From Ga0077555 sp963746315 (GTDB lineage: Bacteria > Pseudomonadota > Alphaproteobacteria > Rhizobiales > Hyphomicrobiaceae), in assembly GCA_963746315.1 (NCBI GenBank), contig CAVVAR010000003.1, forward strand, positions 1,130,024 to 1,194,023: a stretch of DNA of 64,000 nucleotides, given 5' to 3'. The notes beneath the pieces are model-generated. The model had not been told where the DNA came from. It searched no databases and was given only the letters and a program-made list of their open reading frames with translations. Shown here in pieces: positions 45,498-56,863 of this stretch (its first letter is position 1; each line of letters opens with the position of its first letter). The position numbers and the translations under genes are program-made.

Positions 45498-45808
45498 GAA
45501 CTTGAACCCTTCGGCGGGATCACGTCCGTCTCCCGAGCGAACCAGGCCGCCGCTTTTGAGAGGATCTCGCGCTCCAGCTTGAGCTGCCGGTTCTCACGCC
45601 GCAGCCGGTTCAGCTCCTCGCGCTCGACTGTCGTCAGACCATCGGGGCGCCGACCCTCGTCGCGGTCAGCCTGCGCGACCCAGTTGCGGATCGCCTGCGC
45701 CGACGGCTCGAATTCTTTTGCCAGCTCCTCAGGCGTCCGACCGGCCCGGACAAGCTCGATCATCTGACGCCGGAACTCCGGCGCATAAGGTGGGCGTTTG
45801 TGTGCCAT
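45494..45808 (-). CDS. IS3-family transposase OrfA
   Basis: DNA-binding subunit of 104 residues: HTH (RRQMIELVRAGRTPEELAKEF, AIRNWVAQ) followed by a leucine-zipper coiled coil (LNRLRRENRQLKLEREILSKA). The ATG at 45808 is the family-like start. Confidence 0.92.
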   Translation of the reverse strand: MAHKRPPYAPEFRRQMIELVRAGRTPEELAKEFEPSAQAIRNWVAQADRDEGRRPDGLTTVEREELNRLRRENRQLKLEREILSKAAAWFARETDVIPPKGSSS

Positions 45809-45975
45809 CGTGGACTCCGAAAACTCAAATGCTCGGGTGTCCACGAAACCGGGGCAACTTCACTTAGTGCACTCGGGCGCACGAATACAGATCGGTGCGT
45901 AAAACGGCAGTGGAGGCGACAACCACCACCACTCCCGTGGTGTTGGCGGGCAATTTCTTGCCGTTGGAGATCAGC

Positions 45976-47345
45976 TTAGACCTTCGTGGCGAACAGGGGG
46001 AAGACCGTAACCACAGCGATGCACACTGGAACCAAGGTGCGCAGGAGCAGCTGCAGGAGGCGAGCTGTCCCAGGCTTTAGCCCAAGTTCCGCGAGCAGAA
46101 GTCGCTCGGGCAGAACCCAACCCGCGAACAGCGCAAGCGCGAACCCGCCCAAGGGCAGCATGATGTTCGAGGTGAAGTGATCGAGCAGCACGAAGACCGT
46201 GGCGTTAGCGAATGCCGGCATAGCCGATAGTGGGTGCCAATCGGCCCAGACGTTGAACGACAGAACAGTTGCCAAGCCACAGCCCCAGCATGCAACCGCC
46301 GTCGCAAGGCTCGCCTTGGCACGCGACCATCCACGGCGCGCTAGCGCCGCAACCGACATTTCCAGCATCGAGATGCCAGAGGCGATTGCCGCGATGACCA
46401 GTAGTAGAAAGAAACCGAGAGCCGCCACATCCCCACCGGGGATGCGCGCAAAGGCGAGCGGCAGCGTCACGAACATGAGGCCGGGGCCGCTCGCTGGGTC
46501 GAGGCCCTCCGCGAATACAATCGGGAAGATGGCAAGCCCTGCGGCCAGAGATACGGCCGTATCGCCCGCGATCGTGACGATGGCCACTTTTCGCAAGTTG
46601 ATTTCGGCCCCGGCGTAGGCGGCGTAGGTGATCATCAATGCCAAGCCAACGCCGATAGAGAAGAAGCCGAGTCCAGCGCATCGAGGGCCGCCCTGAGCGT
46701 CAGGTGGCGCGGGTCGACCTGGAAGAGGAAGCGAAGCGTCGCCTTGACGTCGCCAAGGGTCAGCGAGAACACACTCAGACCAATGATTAGCAGGATCAGG
46801 ATCGGCATCAGGATCTTGCAGGCTTCCTCGATGCCCCGTGCAATCCCACGCGCCACGATGAAGGCGACTGCAGCCATGTAAACGAGGTGATAGGCCGTCA
46901 TTCGTGCGGGCGATGCCATCAGCGCATCGAAGCGCGCCTGCGCCGAGGCCGCATCGAGGCCGGCAAGGCCGTAGCTCGCCGTCTCTACTGCATAGGCGAT
47001 CGCCCAACCGCCGATGACGGAATAGAAACTCAGGATGAGGAATGCCGTGATGATCCCAAAGAGGCCGATAAGCGCCCACAAGCGGGTCGCACCCACCTCC
47101 TGGGCCACATTGGCCATCGCGTCTGCGGCATCCGACTGTCCCCGCCGTCCGATGGCGAATTCCACCAGCATCAGAGGGAACACGATCAGGACCAGTCCGA
47201 TCAGATAGAACAAAACGAACGCGCCGCCGCCGTTGGCGCCGACCTCGTAAGGGAACTTCCAGATGCTGCCAAGACCGACGGCCGCACCGATCGTAGCCAG
47301 TATGAAGCCGGTCGGACCCGACCATAATTCCTTCGCCTTGCTCAC
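45976..47345 (-). pseudogene. Sodium:neurotransmitter symporter-family (NSS) transporter, frameshifted
   Basis: Na+-coupled amino acid/amine transporter family, about 455 residues with eleven to twelve hydrophobic segments. The first half starts with the NSS signature (FILATIGAAVGLGSIWKFPY, GGGAFVLFY) and reads in one frame to about 46680. The second half (GFFSIGVGLALMITYAAY to FPLFATKV) is in another. One base separates them. The GTG at 47345 is taken as the start; a TTG at 47354 is also possible. The neighbour is a universal stress protein. Confidence 0.83.
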
Positions 47346-47516
47346 GGCAGCCAACCCGCACGAGATCGCGAGATTGGTGATCGCGCCTCGCCCGGAGGAT
47401 CGCCAGCATCCGGCGCATCGCGTCCCGCATGTCCGTGGCCGTCATCGCAACGCCAACCGTTCGCATCGGCGCCATACCGCCTACAGACACGCATACTGTC
47501 CCCTGCCTCACTCACG

Positions 47517-47954
47517 TCAGCGGCAGATCAAAACGGGGATGGTGCTGTGCGTGACAACGTTTTGCGCTTGGCTCCCGAGGAAGAGCCGCGATAGGCCCCG
47601 TCGACCATGCGAAGCCATGACGATGAGATCGCATGTCCCTGCCTTCGCAGTCTCGAGGATACCTTCCGCCGGATGACGCTCCCTCACATGCACGGTCGAG
47701 CAGGCAATCCCGGCGTGGCTTGCTGCCATATTCGCCTTGGACAAAATTTCCGCCGCGTTGGCTGCCATGGCCTTGTCATACTCAGCGAACGGAAACATCG
47801 CAGCTGCTTCCCCTGTCATCTGTGTGGCCCATGGCTCGGTGACCGTCACGATCGTTACCCGTGCCGCTAGTGCCTTGGCCAAGCCCAACCCCTGCGATAG
47901 CGCGCTCGCAGCCAAATCCGAGCCGTCAATTGCAATCAGGATATGCTTGTACAT
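47517..47954 (-). CDS. Universal stress protein (UspA family)
   Basis: A 145-residue single-domain Usp: MYKHILIAIDGSD at the N-terminus and the ATP-type loop GRRGLSRLFLGSQAQNVVTH near the C-terminus. The ATG at 47954 has a strong GGAGG. Divergent from the nitroreductase gene, with an FNR-like box between them. Confidence 0.92.
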   Translation of the reverse strand: MYKHILIAIDGSDLAASALSQGLGLAKALAARVTIVTVTEPWATQMTGEAAAMFPFAEYDKAMAANAAEILSKANMAASHAGIACSTVHVRERHPAEGILETAKAGTCDLIVMASHGRRGLSRLFLGSQAQNVVTHSTIPVLICR

Positions 47955-48257
47955 TTTGCCTCCATGCCTGCACCTGGGCCGACGTAACGCATGATCAACC
48001 TGCCACACCGAGCTGCTCGCCGCCATGGCACATGAGAGAGGTACTCAGCACCGCCTCGCCGCCTCTAGGCTATAATTGCGTTGGAACAGTTGGTCTCACC
48101 ATGATTGTGATCAATGCGAGTGCCGTATAGCGCAATAAATTCTGCACCCTAGATTTGTGGTCGTCCGGGTGGCCACGGCGCAGGCCGTCGCCTACGTGCT
48201 TTTCGATGGCAATGCCGACAGCCGAAGCCCAGCCATGTGTCAGTGGAGGAATCGGAA
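47955..48257. other. Divergent promoter region between usp and nitroreductase
   Basis: About 300 bases with no gene. It contains an FNR/FixK-like box (listed separately) roughly midway between the two starts. Confidence 0.6.
48101..48114. promoter_or_regulatory. FNR/FixK-like box between usp and nitroreductase
   Basis: ATGAT-TGTG-ATCAA keeps the TGAT-N4-ATCA core of the FNR/FixK consensus with one mismatch at the outer base. It lies about 145-150 bases from each divergent start codon. Confidence 0.45.
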
Positions 48258-48902
48258 ATGAGCACACTGACCAAGTTCGCACTCGGGATGATGGGGCAGT
48301 TGCGTCCGAAGCCGACGCTTGGAACCACGGTGCCGTCGATTGCCCTGCCCGCACCGGAGAAGAGCGGCGGCATGCCTTTGCACGAGGCGCTCGCTCGACG
48401 GCACTCATCGCGGGAATTCGCTCCAAACGAGCTGCCGCTGCAGGTCCTGTCCAACCTCCTTTGGGCGGCCTTCGGCGTGAACCGACCGGATGGGCACAGG
48501 ACTGCTCCGACCGCACTCAACTGCCAGGAAATCGACGTCTACGCCGCGCTGCCGTGGGGCGCATATCTCTACGACGCCTCTGCGAATGCTCTCCAACTCG
48601 CTGCCACAAGCGATCTTCGACGGGTGACCGGCTATCAGGATTTCGTCGACGAGGCGCCATTGGACCTGGTCTATGTGGCCGATCATGCCCGCATGTCGAT
48701 GGTGCCCGTACGACAGCGCGAAAGCTACGCAGCAGTCGCCGCAGGAGCCATTTCGCAGAACGTCAATCTGTTCGCAGCGAGCGCCGGTCTGTCGACTGTG
48801 ATCCGCGCTTGGATTGATCGGGAGGCGATTGGGAACGCGCTAGGGCTCTCTCACGATCAGCACGTGCTTCTATCTCAAACGATAGGATATCCAAGAGGCT
48901 GA
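48258..48902 (+). CDS. Nitroreductase-family (SagB-type) oxidoreductase
   Basis: FMN-binding fold protein of 214 residues: RRHSSREFAPNELPLQVLSNLLWAAFG, then RTAPTALNCQEIDVY, and a C-terminal AAVAAGAISQNVNLFAAS. These are hallmarks of the SagB/nitroreductase branch seen in many stress gene sets. The ATG at 48258 has GGAGG eight bases upstream; the GTG at 48237 is less likely. Physiological substrate unknown. Confidence 0.87.
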   Translation: MSTLTKFALGMMGQLRPKPTLGTTVPSIALPAPEKSGGMPLHEALARRHSSREFAPNELPLQVLSNLLWAAFGVNRPDGHRTAPTALNCQEIDVYAALPWGAYLYDASANALQLAATSDLRRVTGYQDFVDEAPLDLVYVADHARMSMVPVRQRESYAAVAAGAISQNVNLFAASAGLSTVIRAWIDREAIGNALGLSHDQHVLLSQTIGYPRG

Positions 48903-48992
48903 CCAAGGATGTCCCGCATGTAGATGGAGGTTTGCGCGCGCAGCTCGTGCAGTGTCGCGATGCAAGGCGATCACAAAAGGAAAATCGTGCGC

Positions 48993-49109
48993 ATGTTCAA
49001 GAAGATCCTCTTATGGCAAGCGGAGCACCCGGTCATCACGTGGGTCGCATGGGGCATCGTCTGGACCATTGTGCTGCTCGCCCTGTTCTGGCCACGGACC
49101 GCGCATTGA
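48993..49109 (+). CDS. Short single-span membrane peptide (38 aa)
   Basis: Encodes a basic start (MFKKILLWQAEHP) and one transmembrane helix (WVAWGIVWTIVLLALFW). AAAGGA lies about 12 bases before the ATG. Function unknown; it lies between the nitroreductase and flavin reductase genes. The Trp-rich helix and positive N-terminus make it look like a real small protein rather than chance. Confidence 0.5.
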   Translation: MFKKILLWQAEHPVITWVAWGIVWTIVLLALFWPRTAH

Positions 49110-49170
49110 CGGGTATCGGCCGAGAGCCGACCCGGGGGTCCAAGGCGGTTCCGTCTTCGCAGCTTGTATC

Positions 49171-49713
49171 TCAGACCCCCGCTGGCAGCTTGGTGGCCAT
49201 CATCTGCCGTCGATCGAGCGTTCGCCCATCGACAATGAAACTGCCGTCTCCGACGGCGTGAATTGTTCGTTGCTCTTTGCGTGCCGGGTCGACGTACGCT
49301 GCGACCCCCTCCAGAACGACGATGTTGTGCTTGTCGATCAGGTCGACGACCTTGCACTCAATGTTGGCCAAGCACTCCTTGATCAAGGGCGCTTTGACGA
49401 TCTTGCTCGGCACGGCAGTAAGGCGGAACTTTGCGAATTTGTCGGTATCGGCCCCTGAGCACGTCCCGATCCCCACGACGCGGTCCAGCAAATCGATCGT
49501 CGGAATGGAGATTACGCAGTCCCCGGTGGTGCGCAGGGCCGTGAACGAGTAATTCCATGCGCCCGTTGTGATGGCGAACATCGGGGTAAAGTCGAGTACC
49601 ATGGTCCACGAGATCGTCATCACATTATGCTTTCCGCCGTCGAGTGTGGTCACGAGGATGACCGGCCCCGGTTCGATGAGCGTAAATGCTTTGCTCAATC
49701 TCAACTGCCGCAT
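49171..49713 (-). CDS. Flavin reductase-like domain protein
   Basis: A 180-residue FMN-binding split-barrel protein (PGPVILVTTLDGGKHNVMTISWTM, FTALRTTGDCVISIP, ECKVVDLIDKHNIVVLEG) of the family that binds or reduces flavins. GGAGAA precedes the ATG at 49713. It lies at the left end of the stress block, just beyond cbpM. Confidence 0.87.
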   Translation of the reverse strand: MRQLRLSKAFTLIEPGPVILVTTLDGGKHNVMTISWTMVLDFTPMFAITTGAWNYSFTALRTTGDCVISIPTIDLLDRVVGIGTCSGADTDKFAKFRLTAVPSKIVKAPLIKECLANIECKVVDLIDKHNIVVLEGVAAYVDPARKEQRTIHAVGDGSFIVDGRTLDRRQMMATKLPAGV

Positions 49714-49901
49714 GAAACTTCTCCAGGTTGCGATCATCGGAGCCGGCCGGATTGGTTAGCGTGTCGTGGTTCTTGAATGCCAACCGGTCGTGCGCGCCAT
49801 CCCGCCTTTATCCCCGACTTTCGACCACCGCGTGGTGAACGGGGAGAGGCGGCCCGTTTTCGCATGGCGTTGAAACAGGCCCTTGAGCGGCCCTCCTGAA
49901 G

Positions 49902-50244
49902 TCAGGACCGTGGCGACTTTGCGCGCTTTGGGGGATTTCCAAGTTGCGCCCGAAGGTCGTCGATCTCGTCGAGTAGATCGAGCACGACGGCAAGGCTAGG
50001 CGGGTTCAGGTCGAGATCACGTTCGAGACGCTTTGCCTTGGCAACACGGACGATTGTGAGGCTGGGAATATCGCCGATCCGCGCCGACCTCGCCAATCGG
50101 TTCGATCACGCCATGCTCGACCAGCTCGGCGATCCAATTGGCGTCGACATTGCAGGCAAGACACAGCTCGTCGATGCTGCAAAGGGTCGCCGTGTCGACC
50201 AGTTCGGCATCGACGACGGATGCGCTCTTGTTTGTCATTGCCAT
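49902..50244 (-). pseudogene. cbpM: Chaperone modulator CbpM, frameshifted
   Basis: MerR-like partner that inhibits the co-chaperone CbpA. Start at 50244 with GGAG upstream; the N-terminal half (ELCLACNVDANWIAELVEHGVIEP) is followed in another frame by RVAKAKRLERDLDLN and LLDEIDDLRAQL. The shift is near 50085. The expected length of about 110 residues is kept. It overlaps the 3' end of cbpA by about 10 bases, the usual pairing. Confidence 0.8.
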
Positions 50245-51191
50245 TTAACTCCAAGTTTCGATCGTGGATCGAAGGCAAGCTCGCGCGCCATGTCCGCGTA
50301 GATTTGTTTGGCCTTCTCGGTGTCGGCCGGCGGTAAGACGATCTTCAGGACCGCGTAGAGATCTCCGGGAGTCGCTGAAGGTATACCGCGACCCTTGATG
50401 CGCAACTCGCGCCCCTGCAATGAGCCAGCCGGGATCTTGAGCATGATCGGCCCCGTCGGCGTCGGAAACTTGACGGTGGCACCGAGCGCTGCTTCCCACG
50501 GTGCGACCGGAAGCTCGACATAGAGGTCGCTTCCGACGACGCGATAGAGAGCATCCGGATTGAAGTGGACCTCCAGATAGAGATCACCCGCCGGCAATCG
50601 GCCGATGCCCGGCCCTCCCTGGCCTCTCAATCGGAATGCTCTGGCCCTCCGTGACACCCTTCGGAATCGTGACTTTAAGGGTGTGATCCTTGATCACGAC
50701 ATGGCCGTCTGCATCGACCGCCGGCATGCGCAGGGATAGTGTCCGTGTGGCGCCTTCGAGTGAATCGCGAAGATCGATGAAGATCTTTGCATGATGATCT
50801 TCGCCACGCGCATGGAACTCGGCTCGGCTGCCAGATGCACGCCCGCTTGGCGAATCCGACCGAATAGGCTCTCGAAGAAATCGCTGAACTCGCCTTCGGG
50901 ACGTTGCGACGCCGCTCCCGAGAATTCGAAACCTGCGTCCCAGTCGGGCGCAGGCCGGAACTCCTGCCCTTGCTGCCATTGCTGACCGAGTTGATCGTAG
51001 GCGGCCCGCTTCTCGGCGTCGGCAAGGACCTCGTTGGCCTCGCTGATCTCCTTGAACTTGGCCTCGGCACCGGGATCCTTGTTGATGTCGGGGTGATAGG
51101 TTCGGGCGAGCTTGCGGTAGGCCTTCTTGACCTCGTCCTGGGTCGCGCTCCGCTCCAGCCCCAAGATCTTGTAGTAATCTTTGAATTCCAT
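50235..51191 (-). pseudogene. cbpA: DnaJ-class co-chaperone CbpA, frameshifted
   Basis: J-domain at the N-terminus (MEFKDYYKILGLERSA, HPD in TYHPDINKDP), Gly/Phe-like linker, then the C-terminal substrate-binding barrels (IFIDLRDSLEGATRTLSL; GDLYLEVHFNPDALYRVVG; LPVAPWEAALGATVKFPT). No zinc fingers, so CbpA rather than DnaJ. Three frames are needed: shifts near 50800 and 50620. The start at 51191 has GAGG upstream. Fifth in the minus-strand stress operon. Confidence 0.85.
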
Positions 51192-51219
51192 GAGACCTCG
51201 CAAGGATTCCCCGGTCAGC

Positions 51220-52489
51220 TCAGACCCCGAATGGATAGGTGTCCGGCAAGCCCTGAAGCTCAGCCACATCGAACGGCTTCACGGCACTTGTCCGGTCGAT
51301 CCAGATGTACTCGTCGAATTGGCGCGGCAGGACCGCTTCGAAGTAGTGGCTGGCGAGCTCGCTCTCCGGACGGTAGATGACGCCGATCGCGCGCTCGAGG
51401 CGCGGCTTCTCAGTTTTTCCGCAGCTCGGCGCTTCCGCCATGCCTCAGCGGCAGCAGTAAGCCCGGCGCATCGGTCATATGGAACAGACGCTCGTAGCTC
51501 TGAGGATGAGCCGGTCGCACGTCCATGACCTGCATCGGCTCGTCCCAGCCCGAGGCTGCCGCCACGGTACCGTCGTTCGTGCCAAAGCCGATGGCATAGC
51601 AGGCCTTGCCGAAGTGCTCGCGGCACAGCTGGCCGATGTTGTGCTCGCCGCGCCGTCCCATTTCCGTGGCCGACGCATTGCCGATGTGGGAGTTGTGCGC
51701 CCAGACGACGGCCTTCGATTTTGCGCCGTGATGCTCGAGCACGTTCTTCAGCGTCTCGAACATATGGCTGTCGCGCAGGTTCCAGGACGCTCGCGAGCCG
51801 TAGTACATGACGCGATAGTACTGCTCCGCATTGGCGACGAGACGGGCATTCTGCGCCGCATCGAAGAAGCGCTCGCCATCCTGGAGCGCATAGGCCTGTC
51901 GCTTGCTGCAGCAGCTCGACCAGGATATGTGCGACAGCTCGCTCGCACTTCGTGATAGGTGCCGCGCAACGCGGCGCGGCCGTAGGCGGCAGGATCGGCC
52001 TCCCAGGGTGACAGGCAGCCGTACCGCTGCCGGGCGATGGCGGCGAGTTCGGGATCGACGGATTCGAGATAGTCGATGACCGCGCGGACCGACGTGTAGA
52101 GGCTGTAGAGATCGAGGCCATAGAAGGCTGTGCGCCGACCGTGGTCCAGCGATCGAGTTGCGCGCGTGCAGCCAGTCGACGAAGCCGCGTGTCTCCTCGT
52201 TGCGCCACATCCAGGTCGGGAAGCGGGCGAAGGCCGTCCATTCGGACGGCGGCACCTCGCGATGGCGCACGTAATTGTCGATGCGGGCCGCATCCGGCCA
52301 GTCGGCTTCGGCCGCGACGATGTCGAAGCCCTTGGCTTCGATCAGTCGCTGCGTGATCCGCGCCCGCATGCGGTAGAACTCGGAGGTCCCGTGACTGGCC
52401 TCGCCGATCAGCACGACACGTGCGTCGCCGATCCGATCCAGCAGCGGCTCGAGATCGGCATCTTCAAGGTTTGCTGAAGGCCTCCGCAT
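51220..52489 (-). pseudogene. Erythromycin esterase-family protein, frameshifted
   Basis: Hydrolase-like protein of about 420 residues. The family starts LIGEASHGTSEFYRMRARI and EADWPDAARIDNYV are clear. The middle (FYGLDLYSLYTSVRAVIDYL) and C-terminal parts (VVWAHNSHIGNASATEMG; YRPESELASHYFEAVLP) lie in different frames, with shifts near 52150, 51950 and 51430. Distant family members in bacterial stress islands need not act on macrolides. The start at 52489 overlaps the pcm 3' end by 26 bases. Confidence 0.82.
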
Positions 52490-53225
52490 GCTTGGCGATG
52501 AGGCTCGGCAGCGAAACGCTGACGGCGGGTCGTGACTGCACGACGCGGGGCGGCTTCGTCTGCCAATCGCTGTCTTCGCTCTCCCAGCCTTCCTTGCCGA
52601 TCAGCGGCACGAAGCGGACGTCGGCGATATCCTCGCGCTCGAACTCGTCGTCGTCGACGCGTGTGATGCGGATCAGTTCCTGGGATCGCGGATCGCTGCC
52701 GACCGGGATCACCATGCGCCCGCCGATCCTCAGCTGGCGCATCAGGGATTTCGGAACGTCAGGCGCACCAGCCGAGACCAGGATCGCATCGAAGGGCGCC
52801 TCCTCGCTCCAGCCCTCGGTGCCGTCCGCATGGCGCACATGGACGTTGTCGCAGCCGGCTTTGGCGAGGTTGGCCGCGGCTCTCTCGGCAAGCTGTCCGA
52901 TGCGCTCGATCGTGAAGACCTCGCCGGCAATCTCCGCGAGAACGGCGGCGGCATAGCCGGAGCCGGCACCGATCTCGAGCACCTTTTCGCCGCCGCGGAG
53001 CGCCAGCGCCTCGATCATGAACGCGACGATGTAGGGCTGCGAGATCGTCTGTCCGGATCCTATCGGGAGCGGCGTGTCGTCGTAGGCTTCGTCGCGGAGA
53101 TTCTTGGGGACGAACAGCTCGCGCCGCACCGCCCTCATGGCGGCGAGCACGAGCGGATCGCGCACGCCCCGCGCCTCGACCTGTCGCGTCACGAGGCGCT
53201 CGCGTCGTTGCTCCATGGTGGCCAT
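52464..53225 (-). CDS. pcm: Protein-L-isoaspartate O-methyltransferase
   Basis: SAM-dependent repair enzyme for damaged (isoaspartyl) proteins, 253 residues. AdoMet motif VLEIGAGSGYAAAVLAEI, the family segments IGSGQTISQPYIVAFM and LVSAGAPDVPKSL are intact. The ATG at 53225 has GGAGAGGG upstream. It is intact within an operon of otherwise frameshifted chaperone genes, matching a protein-repair theme. Confidence 0.93.
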   Translation of the reverse strand: MATMEQRRERLVTRQVEARGVRDPLVLAAMRAVRRELFVPKNLRDEAYDDTPLPIGSGQTISQPYIVAFMIEALALRGGEKVLEIGAGSGYAAAVLAEIAGEVFTIERIGQLAERAAANLAKAGCDNVHVRHADGTEGWSEEAPFDAILVSAGAPDVPKSLMRQLRIGGRMVIPVGSDPRSQELIRITRVDDDEFEREDIADVRFVPLIGKEGWESEDSDWQTKPPRVVQSRPAVSVSLPSLIAKHAEAFSKP

Positions 53226-53334
53226 CGGTACCCTCTCCGGGATGCTCGACTTCCGGTCACTGCCGAAAGCGCCGGAGGGCTCTCGCGTGCTCATCTGCGC
53301 CAGGCGTCTCGGTCTTTGGCGCGGCTCGCTTCCG

Positions 53335-54961
<1,627 letters not shown>

Positions 54962-55083
54962 GGAGGATCTCAGCTCGAGGACGACGCGGGCAGCGACCGA
55001 CGCTCGCCGCGCGGGCTCGGAAACCGGGCCAGCGCGAAAGGCGATATGCGTCCGCGACAGTGACGCCAGCCGGCCGATCGGCG

Positions 55084-55583
55084 TCAGCCCTTGCCGATCG
55101 GGAATGCGCTTCTCGGCCTTCACGGCCTCCGGCCGCTTCGGCATCGTGACTTTGAGAACGCCCTTGTCGAAAGCATGCTTTGACCTTGTCGGCGTCGACG
55201 GTGTCGGCGACCTGGAACGATCTCTGGAAGCTGCCGTAGCTGCGCTCCATCAGGTGGTAATCGTCCTTCTTCTCTTCGCGCTCGGATTTCTTCTCACCCT
55301 TCAATGTGAGAATGCCGTTGTTCAGCGTTACGCTGACGTCCTTCTCATCCATGCCCGGCAGCTCGGCCTCGACGACGAACTCGGTCTCGGTCTCGCGCAC
55401 GTCGATGCTCGGCATGACGACGTCGCTGTCGTCGACTCTTGCAAGCGCGGGGAACCGCCCGAAGCCACGACCAAGGAATGAATCGAACACGCGATCCATC
55501 TCGGCCCGCATAGCCGAAAACGGATCGACGTAGCGCTGCACTGGCGCGGCACCTGTCTCGGTCTTCTTGATCTCCTGAGCCAT
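55084..55583 (-). pseudogene. Small heat shock protein Hsp20, two frameshifts
   Basis: Alpha-crystallin-domain chaperone of about 165 residues. FVVEAELPGMDEKDVSVTL, NGILTLKGEKKSE and ERSYGSFQRSFQ are in the main frame from the ATG at 55583 (GGGAG upstream). Then GVLKVTMPKRPEA is reached after a shift near 55170. The true end RIPIGKG plus stop needs one C fewer near 55100. First gene of the leftward stress operon, directly downstream of the FNR-like box. Confidence 0.88.
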
Positions 55584-55692
55584 GATCGAACTCCCGGTTG
55601 GATGTTGAACAGCCGCCGGAGCGGCGTCCTGATTGTCGAGGCGCCGATCCGCAAATCTCATTGATATACTTTCGCAAAGTGCGGACCGCGCG

Positions 55693-55706
55693 TTGATGTC
55701 AGTCAA
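55693..55706. promoter_or_regulatory. FNR/FixK-like box in the divergent stress promoter
   Basis: TTGAT-GTCA-GTCAA, one base off TTGAT-N4-ATCAA, midway between hsp20 (start 55583) and the zinc alcohol dehydrogenase (start 55768). The centre is about 68 bases before the rightward ATG, fitting a class II site with a leader of about 27 bases. It could serve both operons. Confidence 0.55.
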
Positions 55707-55767
55707 TCCGGACAGGGGTCTGTCATGAGCTACTGTAAGAACGACAGACAGTAAGGGAGGTCGAAGC

Positions 55768-56759
55768 GTGAAGGCGATGGTGCTCGAGGCTGCTGGCCAT
55801 CCCCTCAGGATGGTTGAGCGGGAGACGCCGCGTCCCGGTCGCCGGCCAGGTGCTCGTCGACATCGCCGCGTGCGCGGTCTGCCGCACCGATCTCCATGTG
55901 ATCGACGGCGATCTGCCTCACCCGAAGCTTCCTCTCATTCCCGGACACGAGATTGTCGGACGCGTGGCTTGCGTGGGTGATGGCGATGTCCGGTTTGCCG
56001 TGGGCGATCGGGTCGGCATCCCCTGGCTCGGGCGCACGTGCGGGACTTGCGATTTTTGCCGGTCAGGGCGCGAGAACCTGTGCGATGCGCCGGGCTTCAC
56101 CGGGTATCAGATCGACGGCGGTGTACGCGACGCACGCGATAGCGGACGCGCGCTACTGCTTTCGGATTCCATCAGCCTACGATGATCTTCACGCCGCGCC
56201 TCTGCTGTGCGCGGGGCTGATCGGGTATCGCTCCTTGAAGGCAGCGGGGCCAGCCGGCGTCTGGCCATCTTCGGCTTTGGTGCCGCCGCGCATATCGTCG
56301 CTCAGATCGCACGGCATGAGGGCCGGCGGATCTTCGCCTTCACGCGTCCAGGCGATGTCCAGGCTCAGGAGTTCGCCCGCTCTCTCGGTTGCGAATGGGC
56401 CGGCGGCTCGGACGAGACTCCACCTGAGCCGTTCGATGCCGCGATCATCTTTGCGCCGGTCGGCGATCTGGTGCCGATCGCGCTCAGGCACGCTTGTCAA
56501 GGGTGGCACGCTCGTCCTCGGCGGGATCCACATGAGCCCGATCCCTTCCATGCCCTACGAGATCCTTTGGGGCGAGCGGGTCATTCGATCCGTCGCCAAT
56601 CTGACGCGTCGGGATGGCGAGGAGTTCATGGATCTCGCTGGTCGTGTCCCATTCGACATCACGGTGGAGCCGCATCCGCTCGCCGAAGCCAACGCCGTTC
56701 TGCAGAGGTTGCGCCAAGGCGACCTCACGGGAGCGGCGGTGCTGGTGCCGCATGCCTAG
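55768..56759 (+). pseudogene. Zinc-dependent alcohol dehydrogenase, several frameshifts
   Basis: MDR-superfamily dehydrogenase of about 330 residues. Catalytic zinc region CAVCRTDLH and GHE, structural zinc CGTCDFCRSGRENLC, cofactor fold FGFGAAAHI, and C-terminal EANAVLQRLRQGDLTGAAVL are all found in order but in different frames (shifts near 55840, 56122, 56235 and 56490). Resembles the AdhA-like proteins often found in FNR/FixK-controlled sets. GGGAGG precedes the start (at 55768). First gene of the rightward operon. Confidence 0.83.
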
Positions 56760-56863
56760 CCGAGGGACAGGTCTCGAGAAGCCGGCCGTGGTTGCAATGA
56801 TCCAGTCTCACGGGTCGTCGGCAGCAGTGCCGGTGTCGTTCGGGGCCTCGCAGGAGCCAGCGG

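Larger units (their letters stand above)
44393..45862. mobile_element. Complete IS3-family insertion sequence
   Basis: 1470-bp element with two overlapping transposase ORFs on the minus strand. The ends share an 18-base identical core, TTGCCCCGGTTTCGTGGA, within ~23-bp inverted repeats (TGGACTTGCC... left, TGAAGTTGCC... right). The flanking bases CTT (44390-44392 and 45863-45865) form a 3-bp target duplication. Both the ends and the ORFs are intact, so the insertion appears recent. It does not clearly interrupt a gene. Confidence 0.93.

Noticed and set aside
44469..45767. 432-codon plus-strand ORF across the IS3 element
   Set aside because: Antisense to the transposase ORFs, which have complete catalytic residues and terminal repeats.
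51220..52489. Macrolide resistance gene
   Set aside because: Family membership is clear, but homologues in stress islands are distant from EreA/EreB and the gene is frameshifted; resistance cannot be claimed.
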